This document shows, piece by piece, positions 26,969-36,360 of a stretch of 64,000 nucleotides of DNA. Source of the DNA: Rhizobium sp. RU33A (GTDB taxonomy: Bacteria; Pseudomonadota; Alphaproteobacteria; Rhizobiales; Rhizobiaceae); the NCBI RefSeq assembly GCF_900156055.1, contig NZ_FTMQ01000001.1, positions 992,001 through 1,056,000 of the forward strand. The letters run 5' to 3'. The position numbers and the translations under genes were made by a program. The stretch's first letter is position 1; every line of letters begins with the position of its first letter. The notes below the pieces were generated by a model. That model was given only the letters and a program-made list of their open reading frames with translations. It made no database searches and was not told the origin of the DNA.

Positions 26969-29077
26969 TTAGACCTTCCCCGCCACCTTGATCGCATAGG
27001 CATATTCGAACGCGATCTCTTCCAATCGCTGGAAGCGTCCCGATTTGCCGCCATGCCCGGCAGCCATGTTGGTCTTGAGCAAGAAGGGGCCGGCGTTCGG
27101 TGCCGTGTCCCGCAGCCGGGCAATCCACTTGGTCGGCTCCCAATAGGTGACGCGCGGATCAGTGAGGCCTGAAAGAGCGATGATCGGCGGGTAGGGCTTC
27201 TTGTCGACATTGTCGTAAGGGCTGTAGGCCGCGATCCAGCGATATTCCTCTTCGGACTCAATGGGATTGCCCCATTCCGGCCATTCCGGCGGGGTGAGCG
27301 GCAGGGTATCGTCGAGCATGGTGTTGAGCACATCGACAAAGGGCACGGCGGCGATGATGCCGGCGAACTTCTCCGGCGCCATGTTGGCAACCGCCCCCAT
27401 CAGCATGCCGCCGGCAGATCCGCCTTCGGCGATGATCCGGTCATAGGAGGTGAACTGCTCCTTCACCAGGTGATCGGCAGCCGAGATGAAGTCCTTGAAG
27501 GTGTTGACCTTCTTTTCCATCTTGCCGTCTTCGTACCAGGAGAAACCCTTGTCCTTGCCACCGCGGATATGCGCGATCGCATAGACGAAGCCGCGGTCAA
27601 CGAGCGACAGGCAATTGGTGTTGAAACCGGCGGGAATGGTGATGCCATAGGCCCCGTAGCCGTAGAGCAGGCAGGGTGCGGAGCCGTCGAGCTTGGTGTC
27701 ACGGCGGTAGAGCAGGGTGACCGGCACCTTCTCGCCGTCATGCGCTTCGGCAAACACCCGGCGGGTAACGTAGTCTTCAGGATTGTGACCCGAGGGCACT
27801 TCCTGGGTCTTGAGAAGGGTGCGCTCGCGCGTCGCCATGTTGTAGTCGAACAGCTGGCTTGGCGTCGTCATCGACGAATAGGAGAAGCGGATGACATCAG
27901 TCTCGTATTCCGCAGCGCCCTGCAGCCCCAGTGAATAGGCTTCCTCGGCAAAGGCGATCGAATGCTCTTCGCCTGATCTGCGGTCGCGGATCATGATGAC
28001 CGGCAGGCCCTCGCGACGCTCCAGCCACACGAGATGCCCTGCAAAAGCCATGTGGTTGAGGATCAGACGGCCCGGCTCGTGCGGCACGACCTCTGTCCAG
28101 TTCGCCTTGCCCGGTGCGGACACCGGTGCCTGGACGATCTTGAAGTCCTTGGCATCATCGGCATTGGTCAGGATGTAGAAGACATCACCGCCTTCCGTCA
28201 TCGAATACTCGACGCCTTCCTCGCGCTCGGCGACCAGCGCAGGCTCAGCCGTCAGATCCTTGGTGGAGAGCAGGCGGTATTCGGATGTTTCGTGGTCATG
28301 GATGTCGATGAAGATAAAGTCGTCGAGCAGCGAGCCGCCGACGCCCATGAAGAAGCCGGGGTCCTTCTCCTCATAAACCAGCCGGTCGGACGACTGCGGC
28401 TGACCCACGATATGGTGGAAGACCTTGGAGGGACGATGGTTTTCGTCCTGCAGCGTATAGAAGAAGCTCTTGCCATCAGGCGCCCAGACCCCGCCGCCGG
28501 CAGTATTTTCAAGCACGTCTTCCAGATCCTGCTTGCTGGCGAGATCGCGGATGCGCAGCGTGTAGTATTCCGAGCCCTTGTCGTCATAACCCCAGATGCC
28601 GAAGCTGTGGTCCGTGGTGTGGTCGATGCCGGACAGGCGGAAATAGTCCTTGCCGACAGCTTCCTTGTCGCCATCGAGCAGCAGGTCGCGGATCGCCTCG
28701 TCCTTCGGATTGCCGTCACGTGGAATGCGGAAATAGCGCGGCTGCTCGCCGCCGGTGACGAAGGCCGAGCCATAGGCAAACGGCCCGTCCTTCATCGGGA
28801 TCGACGAATCGTCCTCCTTGATGCGGCCCTTCATCTCGGCAAACAGCGTCTTTTGCAGCTCTTTGGTGTCCGCCATCGCCGCTTCCATATAGGCGTTCTC
28901 GGCTTCGAGAGTGGAGCGGATGTCCGGATCGAGTATGGAGGTATCCTTGAACATGGCCTGCCAGTTGTCGGCGCGCAGCCAGGCGTAGTCGTCCGTTCTC
29001 GTGATGCCGTGACGGGTATCGGAAACAGGCTTCTTGGCGGCGACGGGCGGGGAGGGCAGGTTCTTGAAGACGGACAA
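26969..29077 (-). CDS. ptrB: S9 family oligopeptidase B
   Basis: Serine oligopeptidase of 702 residues cleaving short peptides after basic residues, as known for oligopeptidase B. An N-terminal beta-propeller (about 60-410) is followed by the alpha/beta-hydrolase domain with YGYGAYGITIPAGFN, the nucleophile elbow GGSAGGMLMGAVANM, the acid region LSGLTDPRVTYWEPTKW and the catalytic His in MAAGHGGKSGR. No signal peptide is seen, so it is cytosolic. The frame is open to an ATG at 29104, but a TTG at 29077 (giving MSVFKNLPSPP) has an AAGGA site 7 nt upstream and is preferred. It is encoded downstream of a class IV aminotransferase on the same strand. Confidence 0.95.
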   Translation of the reverse strand: MSVFKNLPSPPVAAKKPVSDTRHGITRTDDYAWLRADNWQAMFKDTSILDPDIRSTLEAENAYMEAAMADTKELQKTLFAEMKGRIKEDDSSIPMKDGPFAYGSAFVTGGEQPRYFRIPRDGNPKDEAIRDLLLDGDKEAVGKDYFRLSGIDHTTDHSFGIWGYDDKGSEYYTLRIRDLASKQDLEDVLENTAGGGVWAPDGKSFFYTLQDENHRPSKVFHHIVGQPQSSDRLVYEEKDPGFFMGVGGSLLDDFIFIDIHDHETSEYRLLSTKDLTAEPALVAEREEGVEYSMTEGGDVFYILTNADDAKDFKIVQAPVSAPGKANWTEVVPHEPGRLILNHMAFAGHLVWLERREGLPVIMIRDRRSGEEHSIAFAEEAYSLGLQGAAEYETDVIRFSYSSMTTPSQLFDYNMATRERTLLKTQEVPSGHNPEDYVTRRVFAEAHDGEKVPVTLLYRRDTKLDGSAPCLLYGYGAYGITIPAGFNTNCLSLVDRGFVYAIAHIRGGKDKGFSWYEDGKMEKKVNTFKDFISAADHLVKEQFTSYDRIIAEGGSAGGMLMGAVANMAPEKFAGIIAAVPFVDVLNTMLDDTLPLTPPEWPEWGNPIESEEEYRWIAAYSPYDNVDKKPYPPIIALSGLTDPRVTYWEPTKWIARLRDTAPNAGPFLLKTNMAAGHGGKSGRFQRLEEIAFEYAYAIKVAGKV

Positions 29078-29180
29078 GGGAGATCCTTCCGGAAATGGAA
29101 ACATTCAGCTCAGCGAGAGATAGAGAGGCGAGGGGCCGCGATCAAGCGGCCGGGACGCGGGGCAGGGGCGTTGCGAGACG

Positions 29181-30068
29181 TCAGCCGTCCGTGCCGGCTG
29201 TCGACTTTGCCCAGTCCATGTAAAGCTCCAGCGCCTTGCGCGTCACCGGGCCTTCCTGGAACTGCGCATCGTCGAGACGCGTCACCGGCACGACCTTGGA
29301 ATAATTGCCGGTCTGGAAGATCTCGTCGGCATTCATGAAGTCCTCGACCGACAGTGTCACCTCGCGCACGTCGAAGCCGGCCTGACGCAGCAGGCCCATG
29401 ATGCGGGCGCGGGTGATGCCGGCAAGGAAGGTGCGGTTGGCGGCTGGTGTGAAGACCACGCCGTCCTTCACCATGAAGACGTTGGACGACGCGGTCTCGA
29501 CCACATTGCCGTTCATGTCGCGCACCAGCGCATTGTCGAAGCCGCGTTTGCGAGCGTCAATGATCATGCGGCCGGAGTTCGGGTAGAGGCTGCCGGTTTT
29601 CGCATCCGTCATGGCGCATTCTGGCGTCGGGCGCCGGAAGGGGGAAACCGTCAGCGAGGAGGGCTTTGCCGTGTGCATGGGCGCTTCGAACAGGCAGAGC
29701 GCAAACCGGGTCGATTCCGGATCGGCGGCGACCACCGAGCCCATCTGGCCGTGTTCGGCCCAATACATCGGCTTGATGTAGATCGCGGTCTTGCCGTCGA
29801 ATTTCTCGACGCCTTCCCAGGCGAGGCGCTCGATCTCCTCGGCCTCCATGGTCGCCTTCATGCCCATATTGGCGGCAGAGCGATTGACGCGCTGGCAATG
29901 CAGGTCGAGATCGGGCGCGATGCCGTCGAACCAGCGCGCACCGTCAAACACCGTCGAGCCCAGCCACATCGCATGCGAGACCGGCCCGATCAGCGGCGGG
30001 TTGCCGGTAAACCATTCTCCGTCGACATAGGTGAAGGTGGGGGTACGGGCGGATGTATCGACGGCCAT
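29181..30068 (-). CDS. ilvE: Class IV PLP aminotransferase, branched-chain type
   Basis: 295-residue fold-type IV PLP enzyme that probably interconverts branched-chain amino acids and their 2-oxo acids. Landmarks are YIKPMYWAEHG, the PLP lysine in MTDAKTGSLYPNSGRMI, the core VETASSNVFMVKDGVVFTP, and FLAGITRARIM. D-amino-acid aminotransferase and ADC lyase share this fold, so substrate choice is moderately certain. The ATG at 30068 has a textbook AGGAG site; a longer frame to 30158 is discounted. A 100-bp gap separates it from the peptidase gene, so co-transcription is possible. Confidence 0.88.
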   Translation of the reverse strand: MAVDTSARTPTFTYVDGEWFTGNPPLIGPVSHAMWLGSTVFDGARWFDGIAPDLDLHCQRVNRSAANMGMKATMEAEEIERLAWEGVEKFDGKTAIYIKPMYWAEHGQMGSVVAADPESTRFALCLFEAPMHTAKPSSLTVSPFRRPTPECAMTDAKTGSLYPNSGRMIIDARKRGFDNALVRDMNGNVVETASSNVFMVKDGVVFTPAANRTFLAGITRARIMGLLRQAGFDVREVTLSVEDFMNADEIFQTGNYSKVVPVTRLDDAQFQEGPVTRKALELYMDWAKSTAGTDG

Positions 30069-30197
30069 GGCGGGTCTCCTGTTCTCGTTGCTCTGCAGCA
30101 AAGTCGCCTCAGGCTCCAAGGTCAAGGTGAAACACGCCCTCAGGACACGATTTGGCAAAGATCCGGGTCAAAACCGCCTGTCGAGGAGGATTTCCAC

Positions 30198-30305
30198 ATG
30201 AATCCAGAAGCTTGGGTGATGGATCGATCAGTGCGCCTGATGGTCGTGACAGGCAAGCGGTCCGTGCCTGCCGGCGTGGTTAAAGATCCTGTAACGGATT
30301 CCTGA
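30198..30305 (+). CDS. Possible 35-residue small protein or leader
   Basis: Short frame with a strong GAGGAGG site 8 nt before its ATG, ending in TGA 65 bp before the MipA gene. The product is MNPEAWVMDRSVRLMVVTGK plus 15 residues, hydrophilic at the end. It is too short for codon statistics and may be a leader peptide or chance. Confidence 0.3.
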   Translation: MNPEAWVMDRSVRLMVVTGKRSVPAGVVKDPVTDS

Positions 30306-30369
30306 AATATTGAACGAAGTTGAGATCGCGATCTTCGGTCTTGTGTACTGCGTTTTCTTGGGGGTCTTC

Positions 30370-31167
30370 ATGAACAGGCTGCGTATCATCGCCCTGCTTT
30401 CCGCATCGGTTGCGGTCTCGTCTTCGCCGGCCTTTGCTGACGGTCTCTTCTCCGGAAACTGGTATGTCACCCTCGGCGGCGCTGGCATCTCCGCACCGAC
30501 CTTCGAAGGCTCCAAGAACCGAAAGCTCTTCTTCCAGCCGATCATTTCGGTCGGCCGTGGCGGTGCGCCGCGCTTCTCTTCGCGCAACGACAACCCGTCT
30601 TTCGCGATCTACAACACCGACGTGCTGCGCGCCGGTGTTGTCGGCAAGTTCGTGCCCGCACGTGACGCCGGTACTGACGATGCGCTGCGGGGCCTCTCCG
30701 AGGTCAAGTGGGGCGGCGAACTCGGTGGTTTCGCCGATGTCTATGTCACCGACTGGATGCGCGCCCGCGCCGAAGTCCGTCAGGGCATCCGCGCCCATGA
30801 TGGCCTCGTTGCCGATGTCGCGGTCGATGCCTTCACCGATATCGCGCCCGATCTCAGGGTCTCGGCCGGTCCGCGCGTGACCTTCGCCACCAGCGGTTAC
30901 ACCAGCGCTTATTACGGCGTGGACGCCGCCGAATCGGCTGCGTCGGGGCTCAGCCAGTACAATCCCGGAGGTGGCGTCACCTCCTATGGTGCGGGCGGGG
31001 CGATCACCTGGAGCGCGACCGACAAGATCACGATGAGCGCCTTTACCGAATACAAGCGGCTCGCCGGTCCGGCTGCCGATTCGAGCCTCGTGCAGGAACG
31101 CGGCACCAAGAACCAGCTGATGTTCGGCGTCTCCGCCAGCTACAAGTTCGGCGTCAGCTTCGACTGA
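30370..31167 (+). CDS. MipA/OmpV family outer-membrane protein
   Basis: 265-residue outer-membrane beta-barrel protein. A signal peptide (about 1-24, ending PAFADG) is followed by amphipathic strands typical of the MipA/OmpV family: NWYVTLGGAGISAPTFEGS, GFADVYVTDWMRARAEVRQG, and the closing strand MFGVSASYKFGVSFD with a terminal aromatic. MipA of E. coli scaffolds murein synthesis enzymes, while OmpV homologues act as porins or adhesins; the role here is unassigned. The start at 30370 is chosen because the signal peptide begins there. Confidence 0.88.
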   Translation: MNRLRIIALLSASVAVSSSPAFADGLFSGNWYVTLGGAGISAPTFEGSKNRKLFFQPIISVGRGGAPRFSSRNDNPSFAIYNTDVLRAGVVGKFVPARDAGTDDALRGLSEVKWGGELGGFADVYVTDWMRARAEVRQGIRAHDGLVADVAVDAFTDIAPDLRVSAGPRVTFATSGYTSAYYGVDAAESAASGLSQYNPGGGVTSYGAGGAITWSATDKITMSAFTEYKRLAGPAADSSLVQERGTKNQLMFGVSASYKFGVSFD

Positions 31168-31248
31168 CGAAAAGGCCGCAGTCGATTTTGCGGCGTCCGT
31201 GGGAGCGGGCGGTTTTCTTGAACCCGCCCATGCTCTATCACTTTGACC

Positions 31249-32202
31249 ATGAGCACCACTGAGCCGAACATCGATCGCGTCATCGACGCGCCCTCCGACA
31301 ACTTCGTCTATCGCATCCTGCCGCGATGGCTCTGGCCGCATGCCCAGCTCGCCCGCTGGGATCGGCCGATCGGCTGGCAGCTCCTGATGTGGCCCTGCTT
31401 CTGGTCCTCGGCTCTCGCCGCCAATGCGCTTGCGGCCGAGGGGCGCCTGAACCTTGCGCTTTTCGTCTTCCACCTCTTCCTGTTCTTCGTCGGTTCTGTC
31501 GCCATGCGCGGCGCAGGCTGCACCTATAATGATCTGGTCGACCACGATATCGACAACCTGGTCGCCCGCACGCGGTCTCGTCCGCTGCCGTCGGGGCGCA
31601 TCTCGCGCCGCAATGCGAAGATCTTCATGGTCGTGCAGTCCCTGGTCGGGCTCGTCGTGCTGCTCTGCTTCAACAGCTTCTCGATCATGCTCGGCATCCT
31701 GTCGCTCGCCGTTGTTGCGATCTATCCCTTCGCCAAACGTTTCACCGACTGGCCGCAATTCTTCCTCGGGCTGGCTTTCTCCTGGGGCGGCCTCATGGGC
31801 TGGGCCGGCCTGCACGGCAATCTCTCGCTGGCGGCGATCCTCGTTTATGTCGGCGCGGTCGCCTGGACGATTGGCTATGACACCATCTACGCCCATCAGG
31901 ACCGCGAGGATGATGCGCTGGTTGGCGTGCGCTCGACGGCCCGTCTCTTCGATCGCGATACCAAGATCTGGCTGAGCGGGCTTTACGGTCTAACACTGGT
32001 CCTGCTGTTGTCGGCTTTCATCGCCGGAGGAGCGGCTTTCCCCGCAATCATAGGCCTCTTGATTGCTGCCGGGCTTTTCGCCTGGCAGATCAAGGTGCTC
32101 GACATTGATGACGGAGCACAGTGCCTGGCGCTGTTCAAGTCGAACAACCGCGTCGGCCTGATCATTTTCTTAGGCCTCGTCGCCGCCATTCCCTTCGCCT
32201 GA
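31249..32202 (+). CDS. ubiA: 4-hydroxybenzoate polyprenyltransferase
   Basis: Membrane prenyltransferase of ubiquinone synthesis that attaches the polyprenyl tail to 4-hydroxybenzoate. The 317-residue product has about eight helices and both Mg-diphosphate motifs: NDLVDHDIDNLVARTRSRPL (N-D-x2-D-x3-D) near residue 98 and YDTIYAHQDREDD near 205. The N-terminal WDRPIGWQLLMWPCFW and the KSNNRVGLI end are typical. ATG 31249 is used; a TTG two codons earlier is less likely. Confidence 0.97.
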   Translation: MSTTEPNIDRVIDAPSDNFVYRILPRWLWPHAQLARWDRPIGWQLLMWPCFWSSALAANALAAEGRLNLALFVFHLFLFFVGSVAMRGAGCTYNDLVDHDIDNLVARTRSRPLPSGRISRRNAKIFMVVQSLVGLVVLLCFNSFSIMLGILSLAVVAIYPFAKRFTDWPQFFLGLAFSWGGLMGWAGLHGNLSLAAILVYVGAVAWTIGYDTIYAHQDREDDALVGVRSTARLFDRDTKIWLSGLYGLTLVLLLSAFIAGGAAFPAIIGLLIAAGLFAWQIKVLDIDDGAQCLALFKSNNRVGLIIFLGLVAAIPFA

Positions 32203-32278
32203 GCTTTGTTCAGGCGGCGCTAATCAACGCGACGATCTCGTTCCATTTCGAGACGCCTACAGCCGATATCCCTCAAAA

Positions 32279-32318
32279 GCCAGAGGCCCGGAAGTTGTCT
32301 TCCGGGCCTCTGGCTGTT
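32279..32318. terminator. Long bidirectional terminator
   Basis: Sixteen-bp perfect stem (32279-32294 with 32299-32314), loop TTGT, between the convergent ubiA and DUF6101-like genes. Confidence 0.9.
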
Positions 32319-32334
32319 CAGTCTTGGGACGCGA

Positions 32335-32907
32335 TCAGTTGCGTGCGATGATTTCCTTTCCGGAAATCTTCATGGTTACACCCAGCTTGCCGGTCGTCCG
32401 GCGCACCAGAAAGCGGGGGCGACGCTCGGCGAAATAGGAGTGGCGGCGACGCGGCTGCGTCTCCTTGGTACGCACATCGCCGAGATGGTCTTCAAGCGGG
32501 CGGGCAACGCCGTCGGCCTCGACCATCAGCATCGGGATGCGGAAGGCATCCGCCCAGCCGCGCCAGTCGGCGGCGATGTCGCAGAGATCATGCGCGACCA
32601 GGAGCGGAATGCACAAATCCGGGTCCTCGTGATGCAGTTCAAGCGTGACCGTGACCTCGCCGTCGCCATGGTCGATGGCACGAGCGGCAACGCCTTTGAA
32701 GGCACGCGTCGGAAGAGCGAAGGAAAGCGGCAGGCCGCTCCCTGGAAGGACCTTGCGCAGAACGGCACCGCGCTCGTCGATGGTGATCGTGACGTCGCCC
32801 AGAGCGCCCCGCAATGCGTAAGTCACCTGCTGGGGGAACCGCGAGGGATCCAGACGCAGAGTGGCGCCGGCCCATGCTGGCTTCAAAACCGTGTTCGTCA
32901 TCTTCAT
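32335..32907 (-). CDS. DUF6101-like protein
   Basis: 190-residue soluble protein. The N-terminal half is beta-rich (TLRLDPSRFPQQVTYALRG, VTITIDERGAVLRKVLPG). The C-terminal half is basic with the motif RRRHSYFAERRPRFLVRRTTG, which I associate with the uncharacterised alphaproteobacterial DUF6101 family; this is from memory. No catalytic residues are evident. An AAGGG site lies 6 nt before the ATG. It is divergent from the DUF1217 gene across about 345 bp in which I see no other feature. Confidence 0.75.
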   Translation of the reverse strand: MKMTNTVLKPAWAGATLRLDPSRFPQQVTYALRGALGDVTITIDERGAVLRKVLPGSGLPLSFALPTRAFKGVAARAIDHGDGEVTVTLELHHEDPDLCIPLLVAHDLCDIAADWRGWADAFRIPMLMVEADGVARPLEDHLGDVRTKETQPRRRHSYFAERRPRFLVRRTTGKLGVTMKISGKEIIARN

Positions 32908-33253
32908 GCTACCCTTGTTTTACCCGAGAGCGCGTCATGTGCTCGTCTGTTCGGGACTTTTCGTCCTCTGTAGGGGCAAGATAGCCAGCCGCTGTTGGAG
33001 ACAGCTTAAAAGACGCGGTAAAGAAAACCTTGCGCGGTCAAATGGTTAGTTTTGTCGTACCGCTCACGGTTTCGAAAAGGTGAAAGTCCTCTTCGATCTG
33101 TTCCATGGCGAAACGGATACCGCCTGACGGGGCTGGGCATCGACGTTAGAGCTCAAAAACGACCTGAGGCTTCTTCATGAATTCATAAAGCTTGAGGCAA
33201 GGATTTTGCGCCATACTGTGATTCGCGCGCGCTGTGTTCTCTGAGGAATTCCG

Positions 33254-35437
33254 ATGGTTTCGACCTATCTGAGCTACAATCTCGTCAACCGTGACATCAA
33301 GGGGAGCATCAACCGCACCGCTTCGGATCCGGTCGTTGCGCGCCAGACCGAGTACTTCAAGGAGAACATCGGCAAGGTGTCGACGGTCGAGGAATTCCTC
33401 GACGACTACCAGCTCTATTCCTATGCGATGAAGGCCCATGGTCTGGAAGAGATGACCTATGCCAAGGCCTTCATGAAGAAAGTTCTGGACAGCGACCTCT
33501 CCGACGAAGACAGCTTTGCCAATCAGCTGTCGGACGAGCGTTACCGCAACTTCGCCGCCTCCTTCCAATTCTCGGCGGAAAAGACAGATCTGCAGACGGA
33601 CTCCCAGCAGGCGATCCTGCTCGAAAGATACGAAGCGTCGCTTTCCGCCCAAAGCGATACGCTGGAGGCGGAAGCCTTCTACTACGAGGCCGTGATCGAC
33701 AACATCACCAGCGTCAGCGGCCTGGTCAACAACAGCCGCCTGATGACCTTCGCACTCGACGCCTACGGCATCGATGGCACCTTTTATACGAAGGATCATC
33801 TGACCAAGGTCCTGACCAGCGACACGTCCGATCCGGACAGCTATGTCAATCAGATGGTTGCCAATGGTGCGGCCAATGCGTCGAACTTCCTGGAGCTTGC
33901 CAAGGCTTTCAGCTTCAATGCCGACGGCTCGCTGTCGGGCGCGACCGCCCAGACCGCAGCCCAGAAGGAAGCGACCGTCTCACTCTATGTCGACGAAGAG
34001 CAGATCTACGTTACGGATTACTACCGTCAGCGCGAGCGCGCCTATTACGAGCAGAAGATCGCGACGATCACCTCGGTCGACGAACTGACCGCCGATGCGC
34101 GCCTGTTCAACTACGTCAAGACGGCCTTCGAGCTGGGCTCGATGGGTGCCTCGACCTTCAAGCTGATCGTGACGAGCGACACCTCAGACCCGGGCAACTA
34201 CGCAGCCACCAATGGTGGCGATGCCTGGGTGGCGATCGCCGGCAAATTCAACTTCGCCAGCGATGGCTCGGTCGAAAGCGGTATGACCGCGCAGGGTTCC
34301 ACACAGCTCGCATCGACCAATTCGGGCTTTGCAACCTTCTACGACGATGCGGATGTAGAGCGCAAAGAGGCTTTGACCGAGCTCTTCAAGACCAATATCT
34401 CCGAGGCCGAAAACGTCGATGACATTCTGACCGACACGACGATGCGCCTTGTCCTGCAGCGTACGTTCGGTTTCGAGGCCAACGAATTCTCGGTGCGCGA
34501 ACTGAGGCAGGCCCTGACCAGCGATTTCACTGATCCGAACAGCTTTGCCAACAAGTCGAAGGACACGCGTCTGATCGAGATGTCGAAGCTCTTCAACTTC
34601 GACAGCCAAGGCAATGCCGCAGTGCCGCTTTCGCCGCACAACACGCTGACGGCAACGATGATCGCTAAGCAGTTCGTCATCAACGAAGTCCGCTTCCTTG
34701 ACGAGAACGAGAAGACGGCCGCCCGCGAAGCCGCGACCAAAAAGGCCGAGGTGTACCAGGAGCGTATTCAGTCGATCGACACCGTCAAGGAGCTGCTCGC
34801 CGATCGCGAAGTTATCGACGTGGTCGTCGGCGCCTACGGCCTGGATGCAGAGAATGTTACCGATGACTTCCTCAAGCAGGTTTTCGCATCGGACCTCTCC
34901 GACCCCAAGAGCTTCGTCAATCAGCAGCCGGATGGCCGCTGGGCTGAACTCGTCGCTTCCTTCAACTTTGACGCCAATGGCAATCTGACCCGCGAGACGA
35001 TCGGCACGGTCCAGCAGCGTGGCGAGACCCTCGAAACTGTGAACAAGTATCTCCGGCAGACGCTGGAAGAAAACGAAGGCGCAAGCAATGAGGCCGTCCG
35101 CCTGGCGCTTTACTTCGAGCGCACCGCTCCCAACATCACCGATGCCTACGGCCTCATCGCCGACGACGCGCTCATGGCGGTGTTCCGGACGACCTTCGGA
35201 TTCTCGGACGAATTCTCCAACATGGACGTCGACCAGCAGGCGCGTGTCATCAACGACAACCTCGACCTGGCCGAGCTTCAGGATCCGGCCAAGCTCGAGC
35301 GGTTCCTGCAGCGCTACACGGCCATGTACGACACGGAAAACAATGTCGGAGCTTCTTCCGCAGCCACCATTCTGGCGGGCGGAGGCGGCAGTATTTCCGC
35401 CGATCTCCTGTTCAGTCTGGCGCAGCTCAAGGCCTGA
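33254..35437 (+). CDS. DUF1217 repeat protein
   Basis: 727-residue acidic helical protein, function unknown; DUF1217 proteins are often encoded in rhizobial flagellar clusters. It has no signal peptide or membrane segment. At least five copies of a roughly 110-120-residue unit are marked by related signatures near residues 77 (LDSDLSDEDSFANQ), 186 (LTSDTSDPDSYVNQ), 304 (VTSDTSDPGNY), 420 (LTSDFTDPNSFANK) and 543 (FASDLSDPKSFVNQ). Each is preceded by an ATI/DNI-x-S-V-D/S-x-L helix. The N-terminal MVSTYLSYNLVNRDI is family-typical. A GAGGAA site precedes the ATG. No flagellar gene is nearby. A terminator follows. Confidence 0.88.
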   Translation: MVSTYLSYNLVNRDIKGSINRTASDPVVARQTEYFKENIGKVSTVEEFLDDYQLYSYAMKAHGLEEMTYAKAFMKKVLDSDLSDEDSFANQLSDERYRNFAASFQFSAEKTDLQTDSQQAILLERYEASLSAQSDTLEAEAFYYEAVIDNITSVSGLVNNSRLMTFALDAYGIDGTFYTKDHLTKVLTSDTSDPDSYVNQMVANGAANASNFLELAKAFSFNADGSLSGATAQTAAQKEATVSLYVDEEQIYVTDYYRQRERAYYEQKIATITSVDELTADARLFNYVKTAFELGSMGASTFKLIVTSDTSDPGNYAATNGGDAWVAIAGKFNFASDGSVESGMTAQGSTQLASTNSGFATFYDDADVERKEALTELFKTNISEAENVDDILTDTTMRLVLQRTFGFEANEFSVRELRQALTSDFTDPNSFANKSKDTRLIEMSKLFNFDSQGNAAVPLSPHNTLTATMIAKQFVINEVRFLDENEKTAAREAATKKAEVYQERIQSIDTVKELLADREVIDVVVGAYGLDAENVTDDFLKQVFASDLSDPKSFVNQQPDGRWAELVASFNFDANGNLTRETIGTVQQRGETLETVNKYLRQTLEENEGASNEAVRLALYFERTAPNITDAYGLIADDALMAVFRTTFGFSDEFSNMDVDQQARVINDNLDLAELQDPAKLERFLQRYTAMYDTENNVGASSAATILAGGGGSISADLLFSLAQLKA

Positions 35438-35454
35438 TCCCAGTTTAACCAAGC

Positions 35455-35490
35455 AACCCGCCGCCATCTTGCCGGCGGGTTTATTTTTGG
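35455..35490 (+). terminator. Terminator of the DUF1217 gene
   Basis: Stem AACCCGCCG (35455-35463) / CGGCGGGTT (35473-35481), followed by TATTTTT, 18 nt after the stop. Confidence 0.93.
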
Positions 35491-35493
35491 CTA

Positions 35494-35519
35494 TCGATAT
35501 ATCCAAGCGGATATATCGA
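35494..35519. promoter_or_regulatory. ModE-type operator before modABC
   Basis: Perfect 11-bp inverted repeat TCGATATATCC / GGATATATCGA around AAGC, 14 bp before modA. The TATAT-rich arms flanking a short GC-type centre match ModE-box architecture. Placement over the leader suggests repression when molybdate is abundant. Confidence 0.85.
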
Positions 35520-35532
35520 ATGGGAGCTGATG

Positions 35533-36330
35533 ATGATCCAAGCGCTGAGAAGTGCCGCATTTGCAATTGTTGCACTGATGGCTGTAACCGCTGCCAGCCC
35601 TATCGGCGGCATCGCTCATGCCGAAGAGCCGGTGACCGTTTTCGCCGCTGCCAGCCTGAAGGAGAGCGCCGAGAAGGTTGCTGCTGCCTGGAAGGCGGCT
35701 GGCGGTACAGATGTCACCTTCTCCTTTGCCGGAAGCTCCGCACTTGCCAAACAGATCGAGGAGGGCGCACCGGCGAATGTCTTCATCTCTGCCGATCTCA
35801 AATGGATGGATCACCTCGACAAGGCCGGTAGCGTCAAGACGGAAACCCGCGTCAACCTGCTCGGCAACCGAATTGTGCTGGTTGCTCCGAAGGACTCGTC
35901 CGCAGCAACAACCATCGCGCCAGGCTTTCCACTTGCCGCACTTCTGGGCAATGAGCGCCTCGCCATGGCCAATGTCGATGCGGTTCCTGCCGGTACCTAT
36001 GGCAAGGCCGCCCTCGAAAACCTCGGCGTCTGGGAGAGCGTCAAGGACAAGGTCGCGCAAGCCGAGAATGTCCGTGCCGCTCTCCTGCTCGTCTCGCGCG
36101 CCGAAGCACCGCTTGGCATTGTCTACGAGACCGACGCGAAAGTTGATCCCGGCGTGAAGATCCTCGACCGCTTTCCCGAGGACAGCCATCCCGCCATCGT
36201 CTATCCCGCAGCTCTCACGACGGATAGCGAGAACCCGCGCGCCGCCGACTTCCTCGCTTACTTGCAGGGCGCGGACGCCCATGCCATCTTCACCGCCGCC
36301 GGCTTCACAGTGCTCGCCAAGACCAACTGA
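35533..36330 (+). CDS. modA: Molybdate ABC transporter substrate-binding protein
   Basis: Periplasmic molybdate-binding protein of 265 residues. The signal peptide ends near IAHAEE (residue 29). The mature start VTVFAAASLKESAEKVAAAW carries the oxyanion-binding Ser of ModA. SFAGSSALAKQIEEGAPANVFISAD is the second binding loop, and VPAGTYGKAALENLG the hinge. The ATG at 35533 is favoured over the adjacent ATG by a GGGAG site 6 nt upstream. First gene of modABC, behind a ModE-type operator. Confidence 0.96.
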   Translation: MIQALRSAAFAIVALMAVTAASPIGGIAHAEEPVTVFAAASLKESAEKVAAAWKAAGGTDVTFSFAGSSALAKQIEEGAPANVFISADLKWMDHLDKAGSVKTETRVNLLGNRIVLVAPKDSSAATTIAPGFPLAALLGNERLAMANVDAVPAGTYGKAALENLGVWESVKDKVAQAENVRAALLLVSRAEAPLGIVYETDAKVDPGVKILDRFPEDSHPAIVYPAALTTDSENPRAADFLAYLQGADAHAIFTAAGFTVLAKTN

Positions 36331-36360
36331 AGCCAAAACCGCCATGACCAAGCATCCGGG

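Noticed and set aside
30280..31896. Minus-strand frame spanning the MipA and UbiA genes
   Set aside because: Crosses two well-supported plus-strand genes and has low-complexity acidic content with no recognisable domain.
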